The position numbers and the translations under genes are program-made. This document shows positions 41,354-49,708 of a stretch of 64,000 nt of DNA, piece by piece. The stretch is from an uncultured Lachnospiraceae bacterium (GTDB taxonomy: Bacteria > Bacillota > Clostridia > Lachnospirales > Lachnospiraceae). The stretch's first letter is position 1; each line of letters opens with the position of its first letter. The DNA is taken from NCBI GenBank assembly GCA_910587305.1, contig CAJUKV010000006.1, forward strand, positions 1 to 64,000. The letters are read 5' to 3'. Below the pieces are notes generated by a model. The model saw only the letters and a program-made list of their open reading frames with translations. It did not search any database and had not been told where the DNA came from.

Positions 41354-42859
41354 TTACTTTATTGAAACCGAATCAAGACCGTAATACTTTGCAACGCCCA
41401 AATTGATCCAGTCTTCTGTGTCGCCCGAAATATCATTAAAAAATAACAATTCAGGATAGTTTTTCAATGGATCTACCACAATTTCCTGGCCGGCTCCATT
41501 TTTGTAAATTTCAACACGGCTTTCCATTTCCTGCCCATAGCCGGCGGCCGATCCATTCATCATATCCCTGATGGCGGAAGTGACCGTATAATAAGAAGGC
41601 TCCGGAATAACTGTAATAATAGATGAAAAGCCCAAAAGCCCTATACAGTAAAGCACCCAACAGCTGGAATCCAAAGACAGACTATGTGAATGCAGTTCTG
41701 CTGACCGCTCATTTTTTTGAAATTTTTTTTGCGCCCATCCGGTTACATAGCCAACACACAATGCCAACATTAATATAAAAACCCAATAGGTCAGGCCCTG
41801 AATCCTTCCCGCCGCAATGTTTCCAAGTGAAAAGAGCGAGGGAGTAAACATGGCTGATGTAAGACAGTATCCATATATTAACGGAAATATTGGACAGGGG
41901 AATTTAAAATCCACTTTTTGGGCAATATTCCAAAAAACAGGAATCATGGCAGCCATCAAAAGAATAACCGGCCAGGTAATCCACTTTGATGCGCTTAAGT
42001 CAAGACAACAATAAAAAGAAACCAAAATCGCCTTTACGGGCGACATCATATTGGATGACTGCGCCCTTACCCAGTTCCCGGGGGCTGCATAGCTTAAGGC
42101 GGCTCCTATGATGCAAAATCCGATAGGTATCATCAATCTGCCATATTCTTTCCATTTCTTAAAGATTGTTATAAAAAAGATTACCGTAAAAACGATTATC
42201 AGCGCATTTAAGGAGGACATTTGATTCCCGGCTCCTACGAAAAAGCCCAGGACAGATACCGGTATAAGATGCCGGATTGTATTTTTATCCTTGTTACATG
42301 CGGCCTTGATCAGGGCGCCGAGAAAAAATAATTCCAGCGAGAAAATGAATGCATAATTTATGGCTCCGCTATACCAATATAATAATTCCGTCCGCTCACC
42401 CGGACGCAGACATTGCACCAGCAGAATAAGAATCATCATGGATATACTAAGACAGCTATATTTGTCCGCCTTAAAAACTATATTCAGAAGACAAAACACA
42501 AAATACAGGATGGAGGCTGTTAAGGAAAGAATGATGATAAGCGTTGTCATCCCATACCAGCGCTCGCCCCAGACGCTTGGAGGCAATGCGGAAAGAAAGC
42601 TTGAGGTAAAGCACCCCCGCCAGCTGGTATATTCAAATACGGTTCTTCCGATGGCTTCTTTGAGAACGGCCAACAGGGAATGTGTGGTATTCCATGCCTG
42701 ATAACATCTAAGACCGTTTGTGTAATCATCTGCGCCGGGAAAATTGTATTTTGCCACCCAAAGAACCGGCAATATGCTAAGGCAATAGATTATGGTTAAA
42801 AAAATTGCCAGATTCTTGATAGTCACTGCTTTTTGTATCCATTTTTCCAAAGCTTTCAT
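41354..42859 (-). CDS. DUF6056-like polytopic membrane protein
   Basis: A 501-residue membrane protein with about 11 spans. The early extracytoplasmic loop FPGADDYTNGLRCYQAWNTT, with an acidic pair after the first span, resembles lipid-linked sugar transferases of the GT-C fold and the DUF6056 family. A soluble C-terminal tail of about 75 residues follows the last span. AAGGAG precedes the ATG. It lies 33 bp after the next membrane protein gene and 11 bp before CotH-A, so all three likely act on one surface polymer. The substrate is unknown. Confidence 0.65.
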   Translation of the reverse strand: MKALEKWIQKAVTIKNLAIFLTIIYCLSILPVLWVAKYNFPGADDYTNGLRCYQAWNTTHSLLAVLKEAIGRTVFEYTSWRGCFTSSFLSALPPSVWGERWYGMTTLIIILSLTASILYFVFCLLNIVFKADKYSCLSISMMILILLVQCLRPGERTELLYWYSGAINYAFIFSLELFFLGALIKAACNKDKNTIRHLIPVSVLGFFVGAGNQMSSLNALIIVFTVIFFITIFKKWKEYGRLMIPIGFCIIGAALSYAAPGNWVRAQSSNMMSPVKAILVSFYCCLDLSASKWITWPVILLMAAMIPVFWNIAQKVDFKFPCPIFPLIYGYCLTSAMFTPSLFSLGNIAAGRIQGLTYWVFILMLALCVGYVTGWAQKKFQKNERSAELHSHSLSLDSSCWVLYCIGLLGFSSIITVIPEPSYYTVTSAIRDMMNGSAAGYGQEMESRVEIYKNGAGQEIVVDPLKNYPELLFFNDISGDTEDWINLGVAKYYGLDSVSIK

Positions 42860-42892
42860 AGATTATTTTTCTCCTTCCGCATTATCCGCAGG

Positions 42893-44425
42893 CTATGCCT
42901 GCGATACCGCTTTCATAGATAGTTTTTGCAGCCTGTGGAAGAGGCTTATATAGCCGCTTGCTGCCAGGGGCAATAGTAAAATAAAGTAAAGTAATACATA
43001 TCTGGATTTTGCCTCCCATATCATGTGAAACATGACCCCGCCGAATATATTTAAAACAAGGTAGGAAGTTTCCAATTTCCATTTTTTAAGATACCCTATT
43101 CCCCATATGCCAGCCCCTAGAAAGATGAGAAAATGATATAGATTCATCAGGGCCAGCAGCAGAACCCTGCCGTTTCCATATAAAAAGAAGAGCGCCGCAT
43201 CAGACTGAGGCTCCACATTTCTGCTATACCACTCATTGGTAAGCATGGATAGAAACGAAGGATCATTCCACTGGGAAGTAAATTTGTGGTATAAAAACCA
43301 TAAGCCATGGCGGGGATTTGAAATCAGCTCCTTTAATGACTGCTTTAAATCATTCATGCAAGTGTTGATTGTCAGTTCTCTGTCATAACCGCATTCACTA
43401 TAAACGCTGGTATTATAACCATTATACCAGCCGGGGGCGGTGGCATCTCCGTCAGATTCTTGCATACCCATTGCCACCCAGGCAATTTTTGGTATTCCTT
43501 CAGGCAGCTCCTGACCGGTTCGCATTTTGAAAACCTGGTTAACGAATAGGGTTCCCATTTGTGAAATGATCAAAAGTCCTATCAGTGGCAAAAGTATTTT
43601 TATATTTTTTTTCTCAATTGCATGCAAAATTACTATAATAGCGGTTGCAACAAGAACAATGGAAAGATTTGTTTTCATGACGATACCGACCGCAAGCCAG
43701 AGGGAGGCCTTGAATAATTCTGTGTGGTTTTCCGTTTTCAAATACCGGATTACCCGGTAAATGGCATTGATTCCCATGCACCATCCCGGAATATCCCCAT
43801 AAATGAATGTTGCCAGTAAAAAGAAAGGGAACATTCCCATGCTCAGCATCATTTCCAATTTATAGACATGCTCATCCTCAAATAATTCCAGTGTAATCTG
43901 CCCAAGAATCCGGACCGCATTTACAATGCAAACAATGTTGAGCAGTTCAAAAACGATAAAATTCTCAGTCCCAAAAATTTTGTACACAAACTCCATGACA
44001 GCGGTGAATCCCAACTGAAAGGGATAGTGATATAAGTAACCGCCTGCCATAAGGGCCTGATAATCATCCTGGAGAAAATTTTTTGCAGCCAGACTTAAAA
44101 ACTCACTGTCACATTTGGCAATACAGCGGAATAACAAAACTGCGCCGAGACAAAAGCTTCCCGCCCACATAAGCGATATTTTAGAAATATTATCCACACT
44201 TGGTTTTTTTGTTTGGATTATAAAGAATAATAGCAAAAGCACAGCGGCCGTGGCAATCAGGATAAGTATGGGATTATCCCATTTATATTTAGCGCTTTCT
44301 ATATACTGATATAGTTCAAAATATGTGGTTCTGGTCAAACTATTAAATACATTAAATCCTATTATTACAATAAATGGAAATAAATAAATATAGGTTAATA
44401 CTTTGATGCACTTAGATCTATCCAT
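42893..44425 (-). CDS. GT-C-like polytopic membrane protein
   Basis: About 510 residues with roughly 12 spans and a large extracytoplasmic loop (residues about 320-420). The first loop has CIAKCDSEFLSLAAKNFLQD followed by DYQALMAGGYLYHYPFQLGF, the layout of GT-C glycosyltransferases such as PMT/ArnT relatives, which use polyprenyl-phosphate sugars. ATG 44437 is in frame, but the GGAG embedded there sits 6 bases before ATG 44425, giving MDRSKCIK. It opens the operon with DUF6056 and CotH-A. Glycosyl transfer is inferred from fold alone. Confidence 0.65.
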   Translation of the reverse strand: MDRSKCIKVLTYIYLFPFIVIIGFNVFNSLTRTTYFELYQYIESAKYKWDNPILILIATAAVLLLLFFIIQTKKPSVDNISKISLMWAGSFCLGAVLLFRCIAKCDSEFLSLAAKNFLQDDYQALMAGGYLYHYPFQLGFTAVMEFVYKIFGTENFIVFELLNIVCIVNAVRILGQITLELFEDEHVYKLEMMLSMGMFPFFLLATFIYGDIPGWCMGINAIYRVIRYLKTENHTELFKASLWLAVGIVMKTNLSIVLVATAIIVILHAIEKKNIKILLPLIGLLIISQMGTLFVNQVFKMRTGQELPEGIPKIAWVAMGMQESDGDATAPGWYNGYNTSVYSECGYDRELTINTCMNDLKQSLKELISNPRHGLWFLYHKFTSQWNDPSFLSMLTNEWYSRNVEPQSDAALFFLYGNGRVLLLALMNLYHFLIFLGAGIWGIGYLKKWKLETSYLVLNIFGGVMFHMIWEAKSRYVLLYFILLLPLAASGYISLFHRLQKLSMKAVSQA

Positions 44426-44472
44426 CTTTGTCTCCATAAAATCTATTTTGACGGGCTTCTTTCTAAAAAAAT

Positions 44473-44501
44473 ATTATATACATAAAACTTTAAATTGTAC
44501 A
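44473..44501 (-). promoter_or_regulatory. Promoter of the GT-C/DUF6056/CotH-A operon
   Basis: On the minus strand TGTACA (44501-44496), 17 bp, TATAAT (44478-44473), about 50 bp above the chosen start. Confidence 0.6.
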
Positions 44502-44530
44502 GATTTATTCCTTCAGGATTTTTCGGGAAG

Positions 44531-44561
44531 GTAACTATTCGGCCTTTGGCTTTATAGTTAC
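44531..44561 (-). mobile_element. GTAAC MITE unit in the divergent CotH intergenic region
   Basis: GTAACTATTCGGCCTTTGGC then TTTATAGTTAC, the 31-bp hairpin unit; its right side continues GAAATTCGTCC, like the start of the interior of the 59478 copy, so this is probably the left end of a truncated element. The flanking octamers do not match, so no duplication is claimed. Confidence 0.55.
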
Positions 44562-44876
44562 GAAATTCGTCCTACTGTGAGTTTGCTGTTACATACTATT
44601 ATGAAAAAATACCAAATATACTGGTACTTATGGAGAGAATGGTGTAGAATAATACCTAAATAAATAAAATATTGACGCTTTTACGATTATAAATAAAGCT
44701 TTATTGGCATATAAGTATGGTTTACACAAATGTATTCATATAGTGTGGTGCATATGGTGGATAATATAACAGGTATTTATTTTCTATTTATTATAAAGCC
44801 ATATGTGAAAGCGTTGTAAAAATAATAATTGGCAATAGTAATGCGGGCAAAGCTTGCGATATGCAGGGGTATATAA
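44562..44876. other. AT-rich divergent intergenic region upstream of CotH-B
   Basis: No gene seen. It contains the 14-bp palindrome AATAAAGCTTTATT (44692-44705), which could be an operator shared by the divergent operons, and a TTGACG at 44672 without a well-placed -10. GCAGGGG about 8 bases before ATG 44877 serves as ribosome binding site; the sequence before it resembles that before the TraX gene. Confidence 0.4.
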
Positions 44877-46424
44877 ATGAGAAAAAAATTAATGATAATT
44901 TTTGCTTCAATTATGTTTTTGTATATTTACCTAAAAAGTGATAAAATATTTGACAGGCTTGATATAGGTATCATGAATGCAGGAGTGCTCCCCATGGAAG
45001 AAATCAATCTCCTGTGCGAGGGAAAGGAAGATGCCTTTATGGAACCGGAAATTACCATAAACGGCGGAGAGATTGCTTACGACAGTGAACAGAACCTGCT
45101 GCTGGTGCCACAGAATTTATCGGAGGAATTGTTTGAAGGCAGTCTGGAGGCGCCGGATGGAGAATTGTATTTTCTGGAGGATGAGGCTTTAACAAATAAA
45201 GCGGAAACCATAAGGGAAAGTAAGATGTTACATTTGTTTTGGATTAGGGAATCCCGATGCTGGATGTACAACGTGTATTTTACGGGAATGCCGGTGGCAG
45301 CCGTCACAACGAAAGAGACGGGGGAGGAAGTAAAGAAGGGAGAAATATGGGTATATGATCCCTACCACAGTGCAGCGCAATATCAAAAAGCGGAATGCGT
45401 CTGGCATTTAAGGGGAGCGACTACTTTAAACTATGAAAAATCCAGTTACCGGCTGACACTTACGGATCAGAAGCTGTCTTTTCTTGGAATGCGCAGGGAC
45501 GATGACTGGATGCTCCATTCGCTTTATGATGATGAGGGATTGATTCATAATAAGCTTTCTTACGAGGTGTGGCAGGAAATTGCGGCCAGCAATCATGTGG
45601 ATTATGATGAAGGCATCAGTATGGAGTATGTAGAGCTGTTTATGGATGATACGTATCTTGGGGTATACGGACTTTCCGAGAGGATAGACCGGAAGGCACT
45701 GCATTTAAGCGAGAAGGACATCCTTTATAAATGTAAGGATCAGAAAAATCCGGGTCAGGATGATTTCTACAGCGAGCTTACCGAAGAAATGAGCCCTACT
45801 TTTGTGTGGAAATATCCCAAGGACTTTGAGATGGAAGACTGGGAGCCATTAAAAAAGTGGGTTTCCATATTCTGCTATGAGGAATTGGAGGATTATGAGT
45901 CTGCCAGTGCAATTTTAAATATGGAAAATGCAATTGATTATAATTTGTTTAACATGCTTATTTGCGGCATGGACAATATTATGAAAAATATCTATTTCCA
46001 GGCTGATTACCAAAGCGATGGAAGCTATAAGTTTATTAAGATTCCATGGGATTTAAATATGACATGGGGAAATTCATGGATTGACGATATTAACTGTAAT
46101 TTTAACCGGTTCCAGGAAAAAAATTTTGACTCGTATAATGGCTGGTCTCAGGATATGTACTGCCTGTATGAGCATGCTCCTGGGGAAATCGGCCCTTTAT
46201 TAGCGGACAGGTGGCAGGAGCTGCGGCAGAACATTATTACCAAAGAATCCCTGTATGAAAAGGTGGACGCGGAGTTTTCTTACCTGTATGATTCCGGGGC
46301 ATATGTAAGGAACCGGCAGAAATGGCCGCCTAAGGGTGAATATTGGCAGGATAGTTATATTTATGAGTATATTGACAGGAGAATTGATTTTCTGGATGGC
46401 TATATCGGACAAATGAGGGATTAA
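44877..46424 (+). CDS. CotH-family protein B (atypical kinase fold)
   Basis: A 515-residue paralogue of CotH-A, with membrane anchor KKLMIIFASIMFLYIYLK. Matching blocks are LRGATTLNYEKSSYRLTL, LGMRRDDDWMLHSLYDDEGL, YLGVYGLSERIDRKALHL and KIPWDLNMTWGNSWIDD. It starts a plus-strand operon: VTC-domain gene 3 bp downstream, DUF4956 gene after that. CotH, VTC and DUF4956 genes are, to my knowledge, often neighbours in Firmicutes. Phosphorylation of a surface protein or polymer is the likely role. Confidence 0.85.
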   Translation: MRKKLMIIFASIMFLYIYLKSDKIFDRLDIGIMNAGVLPMEEINLLCEGKEDAFMEPEITINGGEIAYDSEQNLLLVPQNLSEELFEGSLEAPDGELYFLEDEALTNKAETIRESKMLHLFWIRESRCWMYNVYFTGMPVAAVTTKETGEEVKKGEIWVYDPYHSAAQYQKAECVWHLRGATTLNYEKSSYRLTLTDQKLSFLGMRRDDDWMLHSLYDDEGLIHNKLSYEVWQEIAASNHVDYDEGISMEYVELFMDDTYLGVYGLSERIDRKALHLSEKDILYKCKDQKNPGQDDFYSELTEEMSPTFVWKYPKDFEMEDWEPLKKWVSIFCYEELEDYESASAILNMENAIDYNLFNMLICGMDNIMKNIYFQADYQSDGSYKFIKIPWDLNMTWGNSWIDDINCNFNRFQEKNFDSYNGWSQDMYCLYEHAPGEIGPLLADRWQELRQNIITKESLYEKVDAEFSYLYDSGAYVRNRQKWPPKGEYWQDSYIYEYIDRRIDFLDGYIGQMRD

Positions 46425-46427
46425 TGT

Positions 46428-47108
46428 ATGGATTTCAGGCATGAATTAAAATTTATTGTCTCCGAGAGAGAATTGGAGGTTATAAAATACCGCTTAAAAC
46501 CATTGATGAGGCAGGATGCGCATCAAAAAAAGGGCGCTTATAGTGTGAGAAGCCTGTATTTTGATGATTTTTATAATTCCTGTATGCGGGAAAATGAGGA
46601 TGGAATTGATAATAGAAGCAAATACAGAATCAGGATTTATGACGGGGATTTGAGCGTAATTAAGCTGGAAAAGAAGATGAAATACCGGGGAATGACCAGA
46701 AAGGTAAGCGAGAGTATCTCAAAAGAGAGCTGCATTTGCTATATGGGCGGTAATTCCCCTGGCCTCAGCCCGGAGAGTACGGACCTTCAAAAGGAATTTT
46801 ATGGGAAAATCAGGATGAAAGGCATGCATCCTGTTTGCATAGTAGAATATGAGAGAACAGCTTTTGTAGAGCCGAAAGGAAATGTCAGAATTACTTTTGA
46901 TAAAAATATCAGGGGAAATGAGAAAATAGAAGGATTCCTTGACCTGAAAATTCAGGCGGCGCCCCTTTTACCAAAAGGAAGTCATATACTGGAAGTAAAA
47001 TATGATGAACTGCTTCCCGACTATATTTGCAGGGCATTGGAAATAGGGACACTTCAGAGAACGTCCTTTTCAAAATATTATTATGCAAGAAATTACAAAA
47101 ATATTTAG
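46428..47108 (+). CDS. VTC-domain (polyphosphate polymerase-like) protein
   Basis: A 226-residue VTC domain, the catalytic module of yeast vacuolar polyphosphate polymerase. Tunnel-lining basic and acidic residues are visible: FRHELKFIV, SLYFDD, SKYRIRIYDG, KLEKKMKYRGMTRKVSE, VEYERTAF, VRITFDKNI and LEVKYDELLPD. It has no membrane segment. It starts 3 bp after the CotH-B stop, with GAGGGA inside the CotH-B end, so translation is coupled. It may make polyphosphate or another phosphate polymer using NTP; bacterial members are not well characterised. Confidence 0.85.
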   Translation: MDFRHELKFIVSERELEVIKYRLKPLMRQDAHQKKGAYSVRSLYFDDFYNSCMRENEDGIDNRSKYRIRIYDGDLSVIKLEKKMKYRGMTRKVSESISKESCICYMGGNSPGLSPESTDLQKEFYGKIRMKGMHPVCIVEYERTAFVEPKGNVRITFDKNIRGNEKIEGFLDLKIQAAPLLPKGSHILEVKYDELLPDYICRALEIGTLQRTSFSKYYYARNYKNI

Positions 47109-47128
47109 AGACGCAAAGGAGAAGAAAA

Positions 47129-47803
47129 ATGAATTTTAGCGATGTAATCAGGAAAAATGTATTGGAAGGATTTATGTATGCGGATTTGTCAACGGCTAAG
47201 ATAGTCACAACTTTGGTTATCACCTTTTTGATAGCGGTGTATATTTTTTGGATATACAAAGTGGTAAGTAAAAGCGCGTTTTATTTTAAGAGTTTTAATG
47301 TGTCCATGGCCATTATATCCGTTGTGACGGCCGGCATTATTCTTGCCATGCAGTCAAGCATTGTGATTTCCCTTGGTATGGTCGGCGCGCTCTCTATTGT
47401 AAGGTTCCGTACCGCAATTAAAGATCCAATGGATCTCCTGTTTTTATTCTGGTCCATAGGCACGGGCATTATCTGTGGAGCAGGCCTTTATAAGATTGCC
47501 GTTATTCTTGCGGTTCTCGTTACGGTGGGAATTCTTATTTTGGATATGTTTCCGGTCAGAATCGGTTCCTATCTTCTGATTGTCAATTCGGACAAAAAGG
47601 AAATGGAAGATGATATCGAAAGCGCTGTGAAGGAACTTTCAGGCGCCTATAAGCTAAAGTCAAAAAATATTACGGCAGATGGCATGGACTTGATTCTTGA
47701 GATCAAAGCTAAAAATGAAAAGGAGCTTGTGAACAGGATTTCAGGAATGCAGGGAATAACAGCGGTATCGGTTCTGGCGCACGACGGCGAAGTGAAGAAT
47801 TAA
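47129..47803 (+). CDS. DUF4956 membrane protein
   Basis: A 224-residue protein with about four membrane spans (VTTLVITFLIAVYIFWIY; SVVTAGIILAMQSSIVISLG; GTGIICGAGLYKIAVILAVL), and the conserved GALSIVRFRTAIKDPMD loop between them. A soluble alpha/beta C-terminus of about 80 residues follows. DUF4956 proteins occur beside VTC-domain genes, and a role in moving or anchoring the phosphate polymer is inferred from that. ATG 47129 follows AAAGGAG; upstream in-frame ATGs lie inside the VTC gene. Confidence 0.85.
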   Translation: MNFSDVIRKNVLEGFMYADLSTAKIVTTLVITFLIAVYIFWIYKVVSKSAFYFKSFNVSMAIISVVTAGIILAMQSSIVISLGMVGALSIVRFRTAIKDPMDLLFLFWSIGTGIICGAGLYKIAVILAVLVTVGILILDMFPVRIGSYLLIVNSDKKEMEDDIESAVKELSGAYKLKSKNITADGMDLILEIKAKNEKELVNRISGMQGITAVSVLAHDGEVKN

Positions 47804-47848
47804 CAGGGAGCTTAGAAGCACAAAAAATGTTTTACAGGGAGGCATATC

Positions 47849-48739
47849 ATGAAAAAGCAATTAGAATCAAATCAAAAAGCCGGATACGACGTTTTAAATG
47901 AGGCAAAAAGACTGCTGCTGGTAGTTGCGGCGGCATTTATTATGGCCCTGAATATCAATAGCTTTATCCATGCAGGAAATTTGGTTCCAGGCGGATTTAA
48001 CGGAATTACGCTATTAGTCCAGCAGATTGGCAGTGAGTTTTTTCATGTGAAGATTCCTTTTACGGCGGTAAACCTGCTGCTAAATGCGGTTCCTGTTTTT
48101 ATCAGCTTTAAATTTATCGGAAAGAAGTTTACAGGGTATTCCTGCCTGATGATTGTATTGTCCGGCATACTTACGGATATTCTTCCCGGATATGCGGTAA
48201 CCCAGGATATTTTGCTGGTGTGTGTATTTGGCGGTATTATCAATGCCTTTGCAATCAGCCTTTGCCTTTTCGCCCACGCTACCAGCGGAGGAACAGATTT
48301 TATTGCCATTTTCTTTTCGGAAAAGTATGGAATAGACACCTGGAACTATATTTTTGGGGGGAATGTACTGATTCTCTTAATCGCGGGCGCTTTGTTTGGC
48401 TGGACGGAAGCCCTTTATTCCATTATATTTCAGTTTACATCCACCCAGGTGCTGCATCAGATTTACAGGCATTATCAGAAGGAAACACTGTTTATCATTA
48501 CCGAAAAGCCGGATGAGGTGTATGAAGAAATTAAAAATATAACCAACCATGACGCAACGTTGTTTAAGGGAGTGGGATGCTACCGGAAGCAGGAGTGCAA
48601 TATGCTTTACTCGGTGGTGGGCAGCGACGAAATTCGCAAGGTGGTGTCCAAAATTCGGGAAGTGGATGACCATGCTTTTGTTAATACCATGAAAACAGAG
48701 CAGATTACGGGGAGATTTTACAAAAGACCTAACGATTGA
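47849..48739 (+). CDS. YitT-family membrane protein (DUF161/DUF2179)
   Basis: A 296-residue protein with about five spans (residues 20-200; AAFIMALNINSFIHAGNLVP, GGFNGITLLVQQIG, HATSGGTDFIAIFFS) and a C-terminal soluble DUF2179 domain (LFIITEKPDEVYEEIKNITN). The family is common in Firmicutes with no firm function. GGGAGG precedes the ATG. It lies 45 bp after the DUF4956 gene, so may be co-transcribed, but its family is not usually tied to that cluster. Confidence 0.88.
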   Translation: MKKQLESNQKAGYDVLNEAKRLLLVVAAAFIMALNINSFIHAGNLVPGGFNGITLLVQQIGSEFFHVKIPFTAVNLLLNAVPVFISFKFIGKKFTGYSCLMIVLSGILTDILPGYAVTQDILLVCVFGGIINAFAISLCLFAHATSGGTDFIAIFFSEKYGIDTWNYIFGGNVLILLIAGALFGWTEALYSIIFQFTSTQVLHQIYRHYQKETLFIITEKPDEVYEEIKNITNHDATLFKGVGCYRKQECNMLYSVVGSDEIRKVVSKIREVDDHAFVNTMKTEQITGRFYKRPND

Positions 48740-48829
48740 TGATAAATTACGCGATGAATGACAGTTGAATTGGCGTATCATGTTCCTTATAATAAATTCA
48801 TAGCAATATTTGTGAAAAATGGAGGGAAT

Positions 48830-49348
48830 ATGATGGAACAGTTGAATTTGTCAACAATTGAAGATACAGAAAAGGTATATCAGATTTTAGGGGAGCTGAT
48901 ACATATGGACAGGGAATTTCAGATTATGATAACAGTCCCTTCCGGCAGCAAGCTTGACTTAGATGAAGAAAACACGGTAAAAGTGGACAAGAAGCCCGGC
49001 CGTAATCTGGAAAAGGACGTCACGGATATGATTCATGAGATTGGCGTCCCCGCCCACATTAAAGGGTATCAATATCTGAGGGAGGCAATCATGATGTCCG
49101 TGGAGAATCCGGATATGCTGGGGTCTATTACCAAAGTTTTGTATCCTACTATCGCCAGAAAAAATCAGACTACCGCAAGCCGTGTGGAGCGCGCCATTCG
49201 TCACGCAATTGAGGTGGCCTGGAACAGGGGAAGGATGGAAACTTTAGACGCTATGTTTGGATACACCATTAATACGGGGAAGGGTAAGCCCACCAATTCG
49301 GAATTTATTGCCTTGATTGCGGACAAAATAAGATTGCAATACAGCTAA
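48830..49348 (+). CDS. Spo0A C-terminal (effector) domain protein without receiver
   Basis: A 172-residue protein whose last ~110 residues are a sporulation regulator Spo0A-type DNA-binding domain: DVTDMIHEIGVPAHIKGYQY, LREAIMMSVENPDML, YPTIARKNQTTASRVERAIR, HAIEVAWNRG and the C-terminal GKPTNSEFIALIADKIRLQ. The receiver that normally controls Spo0A is replaced by a short N-terminal segment of about 60 residues. GGAGGG before ATG 48830 sets the start. It may compete with or bypass Spo0A at its boxes; phosphorylation control is absent. Confidence 0.82.
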   Translation: MMEQLNLSTIEDTEKVYQILGELIHMDREFQIMITVPSGSKLDLDEENTVKVDKKPGRNLEKDVTDMIHEIGVPAHIKGYQYLREAIMMSVENPDMLGSITKVLYPTIARKNQTTASRVERAIRHAIEVAWNRGRMETLDAMFGYTINTGKGKPTNSEFIALIADKIRLQYS

Positions 49349-49456
49349 ATTTCCATTTGCCGCGTTATCTTTAGTCGACGTAGCCGCCGTAGTACTTTTT
49401 CTTTTGCCTTGCACGTGAAAATTAGTCCTGCGTGAAATATTCATAGGACGGATTCA

Positions 49457-49486
49457 AAATAAGCTGGTCATCAGGCCGGCTTATTT
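49457..49486 (+). terminator. Terminator-like hairpin after the Spo0A-like gene
   Basis: AAATAAGC (49457-49464) pairs with GCTTATTT (49479-49486), followed by CTTTAC. The remaining gap to 49580 shows nothing else. Confidence 0.55.
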
Positions 49487-49579
49487 CTTTACAAAAAGGT
49501 TTAGGCGTTAAACTTAATGTCATTTGCCACGAATAGTAACACCGTGGCGGCGTTTATACGGAAAAGGATTCATATGGCT

Positions 49580-49608
49580 TTGCGTTAAAGATATATTTGT
49601 GGTATACT
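49580..49608 (+). promoter_or_regulatory. Extended -10 promoter of the SDR gene
   Basis: TTGCGT (49580-49585), 17 bp, TATACT (49603-49608), with TG at 49600-49601 forming an extended -10 that offsets the weak -35. The leader of about 95 bases contains a CCGC-ACT-GCGG hairpin. Confidence 0.55.
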
Positions 49609-49708
49609 TAGGAAAAATAAAAGGGGTGGCTTATCCGCACTGCGGAAATAGCATTTCGCAGGCGTATTCTGTCCCGATTTGCAGGTAAAGCGGAAATGGA
49701 GGACTATT

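Noticed and set aside
44523..44569. 8-bp target duplication around the MITE unit at 44531
   Set aside because: The flanking octamers TCGGGAAG and GAAATTCG do not match; the right side is more likely element sequence.
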